DNA of 64,000 nucleotides from contig OW121851.1 in assembly GCA_933228895.1 (NCBI GenBank), positions 126,217,624 through 126,281,623 on the forward strand. Reading direction: 5' to 3'. The first letter of the stretch is position 1. The number at the start of each line of letters is the position of its first letter. Below the pieces are notes generated by a model. The model ran no database searches. It saw only the letters and a list, made by a program, of their open reading frames with translations, and was not told the DNA's origin. A program made the translations under genes and the position numbers. Shown here one piece after another: positions 47,786-58,762 of this stretch. Source of the DNA: Platycnemis pennipes (taxonomy: Eukaryota; Arthropoda; Insecta; Odonata; Platycnemididae).

Positions 47786-48458
47786 GAGTGGTCACGTATG
47801 ATTTCCATCCGCTTCATGCTCAGCTCAGCGCTCTAAACACTGAAGCGGTACTTTCCTATTTAGCTCAATGTTTAATGTCTTCCTTTGCGGGACCGCCCCC
47901 CAACACGTGTCTTGAATATTCGAACATTTGCCTCGGGGAAATAAAACTGCTGGCGAAGGAGGAGGGTCTTAAATTTTTTCCAAGTGGAAGATGGAAAAAT
48001 TAAGCGGAAAAAAGTAAGGTACGTCGCTCTTTCTTCCGACTTCGTGCCTTCCACCGGAGAGGTCGGAATATTAAATGGCCACGCTGCTGAGACAACAACT
48101 CCCTCCCGTCTTACTTCATGCATACATCTCCTTCACAGGACGGCGCACAAAAGGCCTCTCCTAAGTCAAACACCGTGTGCCTTTCCAGGTCGATTTATTC
48201 TGTATTCTCGAAAAAAAAACCTTTTGTTCACGCTCCCGATTCTGTGCTAGATTTCAGTTGGAGGAGGCATTCCCTGAGAGGGTACAGACATTCACCATTT
48301 AGGGTCCCCTTCCAGAAGTTCCCACGCACGCTACAAGGGTGTCACCCGGAAGAGAAGGAACGGCCACGTATCACCCTTTCATGCAAGTTATCGCGGTAGC
48401 CAGGTCTGTCACACGCTGACATGGGAGCCCTAATGTCACGGGTCCAAATTCCATCCAG

Positions 48459-48772
48459 GAGGGTTGTGTGTGAAACCGTCGGGATTATCTCGAATAGGTA
48501 ACCAAAGAGTCCCGTGGTATAAACACGAGTGGTTGGCACATTTGGTGAGTTAAAACCTCTGATAACAACCTCATTTAATGTTTACACTTGTGTTTTATCT
48601 CATCAGCAGGCTCTTTAGCCGAGACATGAGGAAAAATCAAATGAAAACAATTAATGATATGCTAACGAGCGAGTCAAATACACCAAATTTGCGAAACATT
48701 CGTATTTGTACCACGAGACTCCTTGGTTACCTACTCGAGATAGTCCTGACAGTTTTAAACTCACCCTTTCCC
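48459..48772. mobile_element. Long-TIR fold-back element, copy B
   Basis: Same family as 55291-55615: left arm GTGAAACCGTCGGGATTATC, TCGAATAGGTAACCAAAGAG; right arm complementary (CTCCTTGGTTACCTACTCGA). Interior blocks such as CTTGTGTTTTATCTCAT are shared. Confidence 0.75.
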
Positions 48773-48840
48773 CAGGGATTGATTTTTGTTTGTTTTACGA
48801 ATGAGATCTTATGATAGACGGTACTTACAACCTTATGCCC

Positions 48841-49098
48841 TAGTTGGTGCTGTGGTTAGTGTATTGGACTCTCACCGGGAGGGGCCGGGTACGAATCCCT
48901 GCAGTTGAAGATATTTTTCATTTGTAAACCCCTGCTTAGTTTTTTGTGGAGAACATGTAGGTACGGTACTCCGTCCGTCGGACGGGACGTTAAGCCGTGG
49001 TCCCCTTGGCGCCTTATCATTAAGAGCATGCTAACGCCGATATAGGGTTTCTCTCCACCCTTCCTCCTTTCCCTTCCATTCCCATCCTTTTACCTTTC
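48841..49098 (+). repeat. tRNA-derived SINE, family 1, near full-length
   Basis: Head TTGGTGCTGTGGTTAGTG..., B-box-like GGTACGAATCC, then the family body ACTCCGTCCGTCGGACGGGA, CGTTAAGCCGTGGTCCCCTT and GGGTTTCTCTCCACCC. Confidence 0.82.
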
Positions 49099-49520
49099 CT
49101 CCCGTTCTGAAGCGCCAATTACTGCGGGAACAGACTTGAAAACACAATTGAGATTAATAGCCTTAAGCATTGGAATGCCTATAAGCCCATATTTACGACG
49201 AATACTGCTGCGGCAAGTTACGAGAAACGAAGGCGTAGCAAGTTCATAACAAGCGCGTGCACTATGATAGCCTGAATACGCGGTCAAGCAACCGGTGCCT
49301 CGTAAGATTAGCCCGGGAAAATTACATCTACGAAATACCTTTCAGGTAACTGCACGGGATCGAGGCTGGATGCGATTCCAAACCAAGCACGTCGAGTAAT
49401 CCTACTTTAAAAGATTAAACCTTCACTGAATGTCAACTTAATGTAATAATTAGTTCTGCCGGGGTGAATGTAAGCGAAAGTCATGTGCCCCATATTGGTT
49501 ATTGGGTAGAGGAAGGAAGT

Positions 49521-49782
49521 TTTCGCGGAACGGAGGAAGGGTGTAGCGAAACCCGGCTATAGCTTTACCATGTCCTTGAAGAAGAAAGGCTGTTTCCACG
49601 GTTAACCGTAGTCCACGTTTTAAAGTCTCAGCCGATGAACGGGATAATTAACTAGAAGTACTCTCCATATATCACCCAATTAGGGACCGGGATTTCGCGG
49701 AAAAATTTGATTGAATCCGCTGCTTTGAACCTAGGTCTTCGGGATGGTAATCCAGCACATTAGCTACCATATCAGCACCATC
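49521..49782 (-). repeat. tRNA-derived SINE, family 1, diverged
   Basis: On the minus strand GGTGCTGATATGGTAGCTAA, B-box-like CTAGGTTCAAAGC and a decayed body ending GCCGGGTTTCGCTACACCCT. The cleavage of similarity in the middle shows age. Confidence 0.7.
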
Positions 49783-50550
49783 CGCTATTTTTACATAACG
49801 CATGATGCATTGATTGCGAGCGTAATTTAGTAGGGTTAACCTGCCGGACTTAGGAAATCACGCTTTTTATCATAAGAATGAGGACTTGACACGACGTTAT
49901 GTTAACTTAAAAAAAAGAAAATAAATGGACTAGTAAATTAGTTTAGGAATAGGTAAGGATGAGGCAAGTTCACTCTCTCCCCGGCAACCTAAAACCCACA
50001 ACTCCACTATTCAACCTGTTTTAGGCCCCTCAACCCTTTCGTCGGCATCAATTAGTCACCAGCCGACGGGTATGGCTCACCCTGCCGGGAAAAGTTGCCA
50101 GAGAAGCCCGCCTAAGTTTTCTTCGGAAGCGTTTGTTCCCGTCTCCTAGCAACCACCACAAATTCGAAGCTCCGTCCGTAAAATTCATATTCACTCATCA
50201 TCACGCAGCCACTCAGTGCTTTATTTTATTATTTATGATAACATAAATTAAAAATAAACTCGTTCCACAAGGAATGAGGGATAGGAATGCAGCACACTTT
50301 CCCAAATGGGGTTGAAGAAAGGCAACCATAGTCCCCTGAATGAAACAAAAAGAAAAAATACAAAAAAAATTAATAATTTGGCCAGGTCGAAAAAAATCAA
50401 GATAACTGGGTTAGGATAGTGAAATTAACTTAGGTGAAATTAACTTAAACGAAGACAAATGAAATTAATGACATTTGTACAAAATATCGTGGCGTGTGTA
50501 TATTAAATAAATCAATAAGGGAATTATATATAATTGCCTAAAGCCCTTAC
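49783..50550 (-). other. Start of TRAF4-like intron 1
   Basis: AT-rich DNA directly 3' of the minus-strand donor. No second TRAF4 exon was seen here. Confidence 0.5.
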
Positions 50551-50693
50551 CTTAGATAAGACTGTAGGCAGGTATCGCAGAACCGGTGGCCGCATGTTGT
50601 GATCTGGACCGGATCCCTCATTGGATATTTGCACAGATTACAGAGAAGCACGCTGTTGGCAGTTCCTGCGAAACTCATCTGATAACCCGGCAT
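50551..50693 (-). CDS. Traf4: TRAF4-like adaptor, first coding exon (RING finger)
   Basis: This exon encodes about 47 residues starting MPGYQMSF and then a RING finger: CNLC, a PMRDPVQ stretch, TTCGHRFCDTC, then LQSYL. The cysteine/histidine spacing (C-x2-C ... C-x-H-x2-C-x2-C) and the MPG start closely resemble TRAF4, an adaptor and putative E3 ligase that links TNF-receptor-type and polarity signalling to JNK and NF-kB in animals. The ATG at 50693 is chosen over the upstream in-frame TTG because the homologue also begins MPG. The exon ends at a good donor (CTAAG|GTAAGG on the minus strand), leaving a split codon. The next exon, which should complete the RING and start the zinc fingers, was not found to the left, so intron 1 is long or the remainder is outside the window. 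It is transcribed away from the RUSF1-like gene. Seen: RING and donor. Inferred: TRAF4 orthology. Confidence 0.88.
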
Positions 50694-51165
50694 TTTCCTG
50701 TAAGCATTTCCCGTGATCACAAGCAACACTTCAAAACTCCATAGATTCGTATCTATGCATCACCACACGCGACCCGACGGAAAGTTTCGCGCTTAGCACG
50801 TTGACGGATTGTCGTCTGCGAAGCAACTGGGACACTGACATCTCTCGGCTAACGAGGGCACTCAGCCAAACAATAACATACTTGCATAAACCTTTAACGG
50901 AAAATTTCACTGTCAACTAATATGTTTTATGTATCAAATAAATTTAATGCTCCGAATCTTCATTCCTATTATTTTAAATGACTGCTATTAAGAGAATTAT
51001 GCTTTACATATTTTCGTTATTCGTTTGTTTTAACTTGACTCCAACGTGGCGGTTAATATGCTTGTGTAGGATGTTTTTACGCAATTGTGTTTGCTTCACT
51101 GTAAATTTGAAGCATTGGTGACTTGTTGTTTACGTTTGAAACAGAATTAAATTTAAAATTTCAAC
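50694..51165. promoter_or_regulatory. Shared intergenic region of a head-to-head gene pair
   Basis: These 472 bases separate the start codons of the minus-strand TRAF4-like exon and the plus-strand RUSF1-like gene. They must contain both 5' UTRs and both transcription start sites if no further upstream non-coding exons exist. The TRAF4 side (about 50750-50870) is richer in CpG than the rest, which is AT-rich. No convincing TATA box or initiator was picked out by eye, so this is a bidirectional-promoter call from gene layout only. Confidence 0.5.
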
Positions 51166-51238
51166 ATGCATCACCAAGTTGTGTTCAAGGAAAAATATGG
51201 CCCCAATGGAGTAGAAATAGCTTATGTCAAACCTCCAG
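51166..51238 (+). CDS. RUSF1: RUSF1 exon 1
   Basis: The ATG at 51166 opens 24 codons (MHHQVVFKEKYG...YVKPP) plus one base. The donor is CCAG|GTATTG. Reading on without splicing meets a stop within 12 codons, so the 82-base intron 51239-51320 is needed. The start is the first ATG in frame, and the N-terminus is poorly conserved in the family, so it is less certain than the downstream exons. Confidence 0.75.
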
Positions 51239-54200
51239 GTATTGTCTACGAATCATTAAAATGTTAAATGCTTTATGTGGACAATCTCTTATCGTAATGG
51301 TATCATAATTCATCCAAAAGATCAGGAAAGTATTGTGAAAGTAATCCAGGGATTGAAGCTTCACAAATCAATCTTGGAGAGCATTTCCTGCTTCTTCAGA
51401 CAAATTTTTCTGCCTCAAGGATATCCCCTTAGTGTCAGTGACGACTACTTCGATTACCAGAAGTGGGATACTCTCCAGGTAACTTGCGTATTTCTTTTGA
51501 GCGCTTGCATCTAGCATTAAAATTGTCTCTGAATTGTGTACTAATGACACGGTGGGGAAATTGAAATACAGAGGGAGCAGAATTAGTGTTCTTTTATCGT
51601 ATTGCTCTCGCATTTGTCAAATGTCATGTAGCGTTTGTTATGCGTTCATAGGCATTCTGTAGTACAATCACGGGGACATTGACAACACGTGCCATAATGG
51701 AAGGAGTTGGCGTCGGTGACAATACTGCTACTCCACTGGCAGCCGCGATAACATGGATTCTGAAGGATGGAACTGGAATGGTCGGTAGAATATTGTTCGC
51801 CTGGTGGAAAAGGTGTGTGTTTATCACATATATCGTTTCTGTCATTGCAAACTTCTTAGTTACTCTATGGCCCCTCCGAAGGTTAGGATTGACGTTTTTT
51901 GTATCATCTTGAAGGAAATCTTAAAATATTTATTCCTGCATATGGGGTAGTTGGGAATGTTAATTTTTTCTTTATGCTTCTTGAGGTATTTTTGTTACCT
52001 TTCCATAAAAAAATAACTGAACTATTAAGTGTTCAACTTCGAGAAGTACCTTGGTACTTCTAAGGTAAAGGTACTTCTAGGTAAAACACTATAGTTCAAA
52101 GCTGAAAGCTCTACCTACGAGCTTGTCACTCCGATAATGTGAATTTTTAAAATTTGTTGGGAATAGTTTTATGTATCATGCATTCACTAAAAACCTTAAT
52201 AAAATTTTGTTTTTATATGCTTATCAGCTGTTAAAATGAATGGAATTTGGTGGTGAAGCAATAAATATTAGGATTTTTTACATGGGATATGGACAGGCAG
52301 GTTTGTTCAATGACTAGGAGCAGGAAATTAATTCATATCTAATAACCCTTCAAATTGTTTTTTAAAATGGTGAACAGTATGATATCTGTATCAATTTAGT
52401 AACAGAAGTATGAGGATCCAGAAAAGCATGAATGAAACAGTATTAAAATTAAAAAAAAAGAGGTGGTGAGAGCTCAGTATTTTATATTCTCTCTTTAGAC
52501 AATTCATCAGTGTCCCCATGTATAATCCATATTGTGCAACCAGAAGGCCCAGCTGGTTAGTTAAGGAAGGTATCACTAAGTATTAGGCGTGACTGCTTGG
52601 AAATTCAAGTGCTTTGGAAGTGCAAGTGGAAATTCAAGTGCTCACAGTGCTTGTGGTTTCCCAGAAGCCGATCTGGGAGCAGAGAATCAGAGGCTTGGGT
52701 TCACTTTGACACGTGCAAATGCCTCTTTAGTATTCAAGTCCCAGACCTCCAGTCTGCAGTGGCCTACCTATGCGCATCCAATGTCCTCCATTAATGGCCT
52801 ACATTTAAAGGCATGTCCTTTGAAATATCAGTTTTACCTTGAGTGGTTCATTACCTGAGTAAGAGCGTTGTATGTTTGTAACTACTTGCATTAGCTCTCT
52901 TCCTTCAAAAGTTGTTACTTTCTGATCCCCTCTCTTTGGAAGCCCGATTAATTAGTGGGTGATATTGGGCTGGACTTTAAAATTTCTTTGATAACAAGAA
53001 TCCTTTGATTCAACCAGTACCTATATTATGCATAGAAACCTTAATTCAAACATTCTGCAGCCAAAAATATCGCTAAAAAATGTTGGCCTCATCATTGACT
53101 TTCTATTATAAATATTCAACTTGAAATAAAAGTGGTTTTAATGATGTTATTTTCCATACTTTACTCATTGCTTTGGATGCAATATTGAATCCTTGAAGAT
53201 AACGTCATTATTATTTTGACAGTCAGTATGAAAGTACTTGATGAAATAGCCATTTTTCACTGCTTAAAAACATTTTGACCTTTACTTAAGTTTATTCCAC
53301 GCAATTGTGCTTTACCAGTGAAAAAGAATTTTTTCTGAGCAACTATTCTCAAAGGCGTGGTGAGTTTTACCATTGTTAGCTGCAATTTATGGCATGATCC
53401 TCGTATCTGGGCCTGCAATAAGAACCAAACATATAATTAATGATCCTGTATAGTGTGTAAATAAGGTCCACATCATTGGCACAGTTTAATTTCTTTTAAA
53501 TGGAATTTCATCCAGCAATTTGGGACATCCCATTGGCTGATTTAAAGAGTAGAAAATGAAAAAGATTTTGTCTCATATTTTTGAATAAATGGAGTCGAAT
53601 TGGAATATATGTCTCCTTAATTCTATTCAGGATTTTATTAAGTCTTTAGGCATGATGGTCAAATGAAAACAATTGATGAGGGAAAAGTGAAGGGGAATAA
53701 TGGCAATGGAAGGCCTCATATGGGTTGGTGGATAATATATGCAACAAGTAGTGAATTGTGTTAAGAGAAGAATTATACAAATGTAAAGAGTTTAACTGAT
53801 TGAAGAACGATGTAGAGAGCTGCATCATACCAATCTTAGAATTGATGACTAGTGTCGTAATGATAGGATTTGAGAATCATTGCTTGTGATGTGTCCTGTG
53901 AAATTATAGCTTTATGCAATGTATATGATGTCAGGTTATGTTGAGGTTGACTCGTTGTCTTTGTTTCCACCAACAGCACTGCTCTCGATTCAAACTGTAA
54001 GCAATGGAGGCTTGTGGCTGACATGCTCAACGATGCAGCTATGACCATAGAACTGTTGGTGCCTTATGTCCCTGGCCATGTGACACACATACTGTGCCTC
54101 TCCACTTCCCTCAAGGCTATTGTTGGAGTTGCTGGTGGGGCGACAAGAGCAGCCATCACCCAGCACCAGGTGCCACCTTTTTGTTTTTCACTCTGGTGGG

Positions 54201-56492
54201 ATTTACCGTGTCCAATATTTTGTCCAAGTTTATTTTGATCGTTATTTTAATTGCAGAGTATCAGAAACAACATGGCTGATGTATCGGCAAAAGATGGAAG
54301 TCAAGAAACTCTAGTCAACCTTTTTGCATCTCTTGCTGGTGTTTTTCTTCTCTCCTACATTGGATCTACTCAGTAAGTATAAATGGGGTGGTTTTTAGCT
54401 TGATTATGTCATCATACTATTTTATTGTTTACTTATGATTAATCAATGTTTTTAATGTGAACAGTCAATCATATCGAAACATGTATGCATATAAACTGAG
54501 CATTAGTATTCTCTGAATATTTAATACTTTCCCATTGTATGCTGTTCTAAAGTTTAAGTGACTGAGTTAGCCACCACAGCATCAGCAGCAAAATATCTAA
54601 CTTGGCAGAAAGCCCAAACAAACTTCATATGAGTAAATGTATAAGCATTTTTGTCGATTTTTTCCTTTTCAGTTTAGAATGGAAATTCTTTATCCTACTC
54701 ATCTTGATGCACTTGTATGCCAACTATAAGGCAGTGAAATCAATCAAGTTCAGGACATTGAATATCCCACGCTTCCTCATTCTCCTGGAAACTTATATAT
54801 CCAGAGGAATCATCCTTTCACCTGAAATTGTCAATACTCGAGAATCAGCTTTCCTGGGGCATGGTTTATCAGGTGAGTACAATGGCTGTTTGTTATTCCA
54901 GCTATTCATTATCTGTCTCACCTCTGGTGTATTAAATTATAATGGTAATTGGAAATGGGATCAACTTTGCCACTGTGATTTATGACGTTATATTGTTTAT
55001 ACTCATGTTGAGTTCCCATTTTTTATGCAAAATATTACTAAAATAAATTGGAAGTTGAGTGAGTAATAAATATTTTCAGGATTTGAAGTCTCAGCTTTAA
55101 GAATGTTTAATTCTAACCTAAATCTTGTGATGGTTATGTAGTTACATATGTGACCATGGTGTCTATTATATTTATCAACTGTTGATTTATCCTGACTTGT
55201 CTTGTTACCTTGATTTATATTTTTTATGGATTAGAAAGAGACATAAATATTCTAAATTTATTCCTACCTACTCAGTTTAATTCTTCTCTAGGGGGGTTGT
55301 GTTTTAAACCATAGTCATTATCTCGAATAGTTAACCAAGGAGTCACATGATATAAACAGAAATGGTTGGCAAATTGGCTGTGATAAAACCACTGATTACA
55401 GCCTCATTTATTGTTAATACTTGTGTTTTATCTCATATAGTCTCTATGTAGGCTCTATAGTCGAGACAGATGAGAAAACTCAAGTAAAAACAATTGAAGA
55501 TATTGGTACGAGCGATTCAGACACACCAATTGTGCAAACCATTCTTGTTTGTACCACATGACTCCTTGGTTACCAATTCAAGATAATATCTCGACGGTTT
55601 CAAACACAGCCCCCTTGGAGCATGTCTTGTAGGAGGAGATACTGAAGTGATACTTATTGATTCTCATTTAATACAGTTTCCATTTTGTATGTTACCACTC
55701 CTTTTCTCTTTGAATGAATTGTTGAATTTTTTTATACTAAATTGTTATTTTTGTCTCATAAGATATAATGTTAAACTCGGTAGTTATATCCTTCAAACAT
55801 TAACTCCTTATCAAAAGAACGAAAAGTTAAAGTGCCCGACCACAAAGTGAAAGAGGCTCTGTAGGAATATACACATAAATGTTGCTTTTGGTTTCCCTGA
55901 AAAATCTGGTACTCAGGAAATGAGCATAGCTGGGCATATCCAAAGGCCTCTCTGGATTTGAACCTGAGTCCCCTGGTTGAAACTCTGCCCTCTGGGCTAC
56001 CATGCCATGAACAATTGCAGAAATTTCACATATTTCATGGTGTGAATATTTTAAGTAGCTGAACATTATCTTGGGAATTCCTTTGCACATTTTTCTAGAC
56101 CTGTAAATGTTTTATTTTATTGTTAATTGAAAATTTTGGATCTATGCGCTGAGAAAAGGCAGCCCAAAATGTATCTATTTCTTGTCGGGTAATGCTGATT
56201 TGTATCTGATATCTTCTATTGTGTCATTCCAGATAAGCTTCTGTGTGGATTCAGAATAAAAGTTGGAGAATCTCTGTCATCTGTTTCATCATCTGTAAAA
56301 TCTAAAGCTGACCTTCTCAAGCTTGTTACAAATATTCAGAAGCAGAGACCGTACTTACTCATTGTCGATGCGAGGAAACGATGCATTCATGTGATTCTGA
56401 GACAAGATGAAACACCTCAGGATGTGATCAAGGCCTACTTCCATGCCGTCCAACTTGGAATATCAACCTGTCTGGCCTCCAAGGAACCCTTG
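51166..56492 (+). CDS. RUSF1: RUS1/RUSF1 family (DUF647) membrane protein, 7 of its exons
   Basis: Exons 51166-51238, 51321-51478, 51652-51812, 53977-54169, 54257-54372, 54673-54872 and 56233-56492 join in frame (phases 1,0,2,0,2,1,0) into 387 codons. Family hallmarks occur in order: FLPQGYP..VSDDYFDYQKWDTLQ, a TRAIMEGVGVGD block, LKDGTGMVGRILFAWWK, KQWRLVADMLND, VGVAGGATRAAITQHQ, NNMADVSAKDGSQETLVN, then hydrophobic segments (about residues 208-224 and 237-254) and a C-terminal region ending AYFHAVQLGIS. Vertebrate RUSF1 is about 470 residues, so 80 or so C-terminal residues are missing here. The last donor (TTG|GTTTGT) shows that another exon follows, but none was found up to 64000. Plant RUS1 and RUS2 act in root UV-B sensing with a link to vitamin B6; the animal function is poorly known. 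No stops or frameshifts interrupt the exons. Confidence 0.93.
51321..51478 (+). CDS. RUSF1: RUSF1 exon 2
   Basis: The acceptor AAAG precedes 51321. The split codon G|AT gives Asp, then QESIVKVIQGLKLHKS, a short hydrophobic stretch and the FLPQGYP..VSDDYFDYQKWDTLQ motif that marks the start of the DUF647 domain. The donor is CTCCAG|GTAACT, phase 0. Confidence 0.88.
51652..51812 (+). CDS. RUSF1: RUSF1 exon 3
   Basis: The acceptor TTCATAG precedes AFCSTITGTLTTRAIMEG, then GVGVGDNTATPLAAAITW and LKDGTGMVGRILFAWWK, the most conserved core of the family. The donor is AAAAG|GTGTGT, phase 2. The following 2,164-base intron carries an RTE fragment near its 3' end. Confidence 0.93.
53640..53870 (+). 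mobile_element. Old RTE 3'-end fragment in RUSF1 intron 3
   Basis: Diverged but collinear with the RTE 3' end: GAAAACAATTGATGAGGGAA, then a block corresponding to the GKVNGKNGKGRPRM region, a RTE-like VVNCVKRRIIQM stretch and a final ACCAATCTTAGAATTGATGA. It lies about 110 bases upstream of exon 4 and is in the same orientation as the host gene. Confidence 0.75.
53977..54169 (+). CDS. RUSF1: RUSF1 exon 4
   Basis: The acceptor CCAACAG precedes 53977. The exon encodes STALDSNCKQWRLVADMLND, AAMTIELLVPYVPG and the glycine-rich VGVAGGATRAAITQHQ motif. The donor is CACCAG|GTGCCA, phase 0. Confidence 0.95.
54257..54372 (+). CDS. RUSF1: RUSF1 exon 5
   Basis: The acceptor AATTGCAG is followed by SIRNNMADVSAKDGSQETLV and a hydrophobic segment (NLFASLAGVFLLSYIG), likely a membrane helix. 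The donor is ACTCA|GTAAGT, phase 2. Confidence 0.95.
54673..54872 (+). CDS. RUSF1: RUSF1 exon 6
   Basis: The acceptor TTTTCAG precedes 54673. The exon encodes LEWKFFILLILMHLYANYKA (a likely membrane helix), then the arm region NIPRFLILLETYISRG and ESAFLGHGLS. The donor is TATCAG|GTGAGT, phase 1. The next intron holds a long-TIR fold-back element and a tRNA-like SINE. Confidence 0.93.
55291..55615. mobile_element. Long-TIR fold-back element, copy A (RUSF1 intron)
   Basis: GGGGGGTTGTGTTTTAAACC at the left faces GGTTTCAAACACAGCCCCCT at the right; the inverted arms continue about 60 bases through ATTATCTCGAATAGTTAACC and CAAGGAGTC. The middle is AT-rich and non-coding. It lies in RUSF1 intron 6. 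Confidence 0.75.
55850..56020 (-). repeat. tRNA-like SINE, family 3 (RUSF1 intron 6)
   Basis: On the minus strand GGCATGGTAGCCCAGAGGGC (A-box region) and CAGGTTCAAATCCAGAGAGG (B box), followed by GAGTACCAGATTTTTCAGGG. The body differs from families 1 and 2. Confidence 0.6.
56233..56492 (+). CDS. RUSF1: RUSF1 exon 7 (last exon found)
   Basis: The acceptor CATTCCAG precedes DKLLCGFRIKVGESL, a QKQRPYLLIVDARK stretch, a HVILRQDETPQD stretch and KAYFHAVQLGISTCLASKEP. It matches the soluble C-terminal part of the family. It ends TTG|GTTTGT; reading on without splicing does not continue the family, so a further exon is expected downstream. Confidence 0.9.
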
Positions 56493-56877
56493 GTTTGTCG
56501 ATTTCAGTTGTTTCTTGTTTAACATATTAATTCCATTAGCTTTGAGGGAGGGATCCAAATGACAACATTCAAATAACAATGAAATCAATTCGTGGATTAG
56601 GTAGTATAACAGTCCTACTGGCATGTTATAATAACCAGTATATCTTTCCATACTCCCAGAAGGCTCCCTTTTAAAGAGGGGAATCTGCTGAACCCTCTCC
56701 TTTTTCACCCTCTCTCAATTGATCTCATGTTCTATAAAATCCTTAAAGTTTTCACTTTTTCAGCATTCTCATGGCTCACCAGGTTTAACCCATCAGTTGT
56801 TAAGTGATGCAGCTGGTTTTTGTAATAGACTTAATATTTAATGATGTGACTCAAGCATTTAAAATTAGAAATGATAA

Positions 56878-58762
56878 TCTATATAAATAAAATTGTAAAT
56901 GTTCATTCATATAACATCTTAAATCTCCAAACCTTCCCTGATTGCTTCGAAATCTTGATATGATGTTGCATTTGAATACACGCGTGTTTTTATACACCTA
57001 TGTCACACCTGTGACAGGTAAAAACATGTTTTTTTTAAACAGCTTTTTTGACTACAATGGCAGTGCTCTTGATCCTAACAGCAACACACGCAATACTAAG
57101 CTCATGCCATATGGTATGCTTCTTGACAGCTGCTGCCACTTAGCATTTTCAATGTCTCTGATTGCATTTAAGATTTGTGCTTGGAAATCGGGAACAAAGT
57201 TCTCGATCAATTGGAAATGCCATCACCAAATGAATCTGCTGCTGCTTCATTTGATGTACAATTGTGACATGAACAAAATTACACCACGGTTGATCTTTTG
57301 TCGTATGTGCAATCAAAAATTCCTCTGCTAACACTTGAGCAAAATGACATTAACAATCAAATAATGCAAACTGGCAATAATGGGGTTGAGAAATCTTCTT
57401 CTTAGATGCTCCAGGAGGACTGGTGAAACATTCCCAATTAGATTGATCCGGCAGCAATTCCATCCCAAAATCACATAGCCTTAGCTCTTGTGTCGCCGGA
57501 ATAGCAACGGCATTGCCACCAGGTGGAAGAACTGCTCATTCCACTTTGAAATTGCAATTGAACATAAAATTCATGGAAACTCCCACATGCAACATTTGCC
57601 AAAGCATCCAGCATGGAAAAAGTATTGCAGAAATGCAAACTGATTGTTTGGGATGAATGCACAATTGTGCGGAAAAAATGGCTCAAGGCTCTTGATTGAT
57701 CATTGCAAGATTTACATGGAAACATGAGACCAATTGGGGATGCATTAATATTTCTTTCAGGAGATTTCAGGCTAACATTACCTGTAATTCCTTGATCGTC
57801 ACCAGTGGACAAAATAAATGCTTGCCTGAAATACTCTATGTAGTGACATGTAAAGATGTTGAAATTTCCTGCAATATGGGGGTTCAGCTGCAAAACGATC
57901 CAACAGCTGAGATATTCCAACATCAATAGCTGGAAATTGAGAATGGAAAGACGCCAGCTGATCTGACCTCAGGATGAATTTCACTGCATCATAACTTCTG
58001 CAATTTAGTGACATCAAAAGAATAATTGGTTGTAAAAGTATTTCCTAATATTCAAATTCAAATTGCTGAATGAACAAGCTATTATTGCCACCAAGAACAG
58101 AGATGTCTATGAACTTAATAATATTATTCACTCTAAAATTTGAAGTGAGGCAGTTACATTAAAGTCCATCAACACTGTGTTGGATAACTAACAGCTTCAT
58201 CTGCTTCCACAACAATTTTTTAATTCACTCAATCTGCCAGGGATGCCACTGCACATACTGCAATTGAAAATTGGCATGCCAATTATCATGTTGCGAAATA
58301 TCAACCAGCCAAGGCTTTGCAATGGCACGTGGCTTGCAGTTAAAAAATTAATGAGCAATGTCGTAGAAGCAACAATCTTGTCAAGACTTACAAAGGTGAA
58401 GATGTCCTCATTCCTTGCATTCCAATGATTCCAACGGATATGCCATTTCAATTTAAGAGATTGCAATTCCCAATTCGATTAGTGTATGAAATCACCATCT
58501 ACAAAACCCAGGGCCCATTGTTAGAATTGTGCAGTGTAGATCTAGACACGGAATGCTTCTCACACGGAGAATTACATGTTGTGTGTTCTAGAGTCGGAAA
58601 ACCAAACAATCTCTATATTTGCACAGAAAATGGAACAACAAAAAATATTGTATGCCCACAATCATTGCGAAATTAAATATATAAAAAATGTCTGCTTTCT
58701 CTTATCTTTCTTTTCCTTTTAACCAGACTGAGTCGCAGCTATGCATGGCCAGGGACAGCTAG
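56878..58762 (+). mobile_element. Helitron, decayed, with recognisable ends
   Basis: The 5' end TCTATATAAATAAAATTG and the 3' end, which reads GCATGGCCAGGGACAGCTAG, match animal Helitron termini (5' TC, 3' CTRR). The element sits between an A (56877) and a T (58763), the standard Helitron AT target. Inside, from about 57110 to 58677, is a Pif1-type helicase relic. No Rep HUH domain was recognised, so this is an internally deleted copy. It lies downstream of RUSF1 exon 7 and is probably inside that gene's next intron. Confidence 0.85.
57110..58677 (+). pseudogene. Helitron Pif1-like helicase relic
   Basis: Collinear helicase blocks are spread over shifting frames: SYVQSKIPLLTLEQNDINNQ, a degraded Walker A (LDAPGG then disrupted), Walker B LIVWDECT at about 57640-57663, GDALIFLSGDFRLTLPVIP at about 57735-57795, MRNIN-type motif LRNINQPRLCNGTWLAVKKL at 58291-58350, PFQFKRLQFPIRL and KTQG at 58500-58515, and the C-terminus SRVGKPNNLYICTENGTTKN. 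There are at least four frameshifts or stops, so no product is expected. In intact elements the helicase unwinds DNA during rolling-circle transposition. Confidence 0.88.

Noticed and set aside
52589..52858. 89-codon frame in RUSF1 intron 3 as an extra exon
   Set aside because: Exons 3 and 4 already join in phase with conserved residues on both sides; no family match.
56942..57331. 129-codon frame inside the Helitron
   Set aside because: It runs in a frame different from the helicase relic and has no domain.
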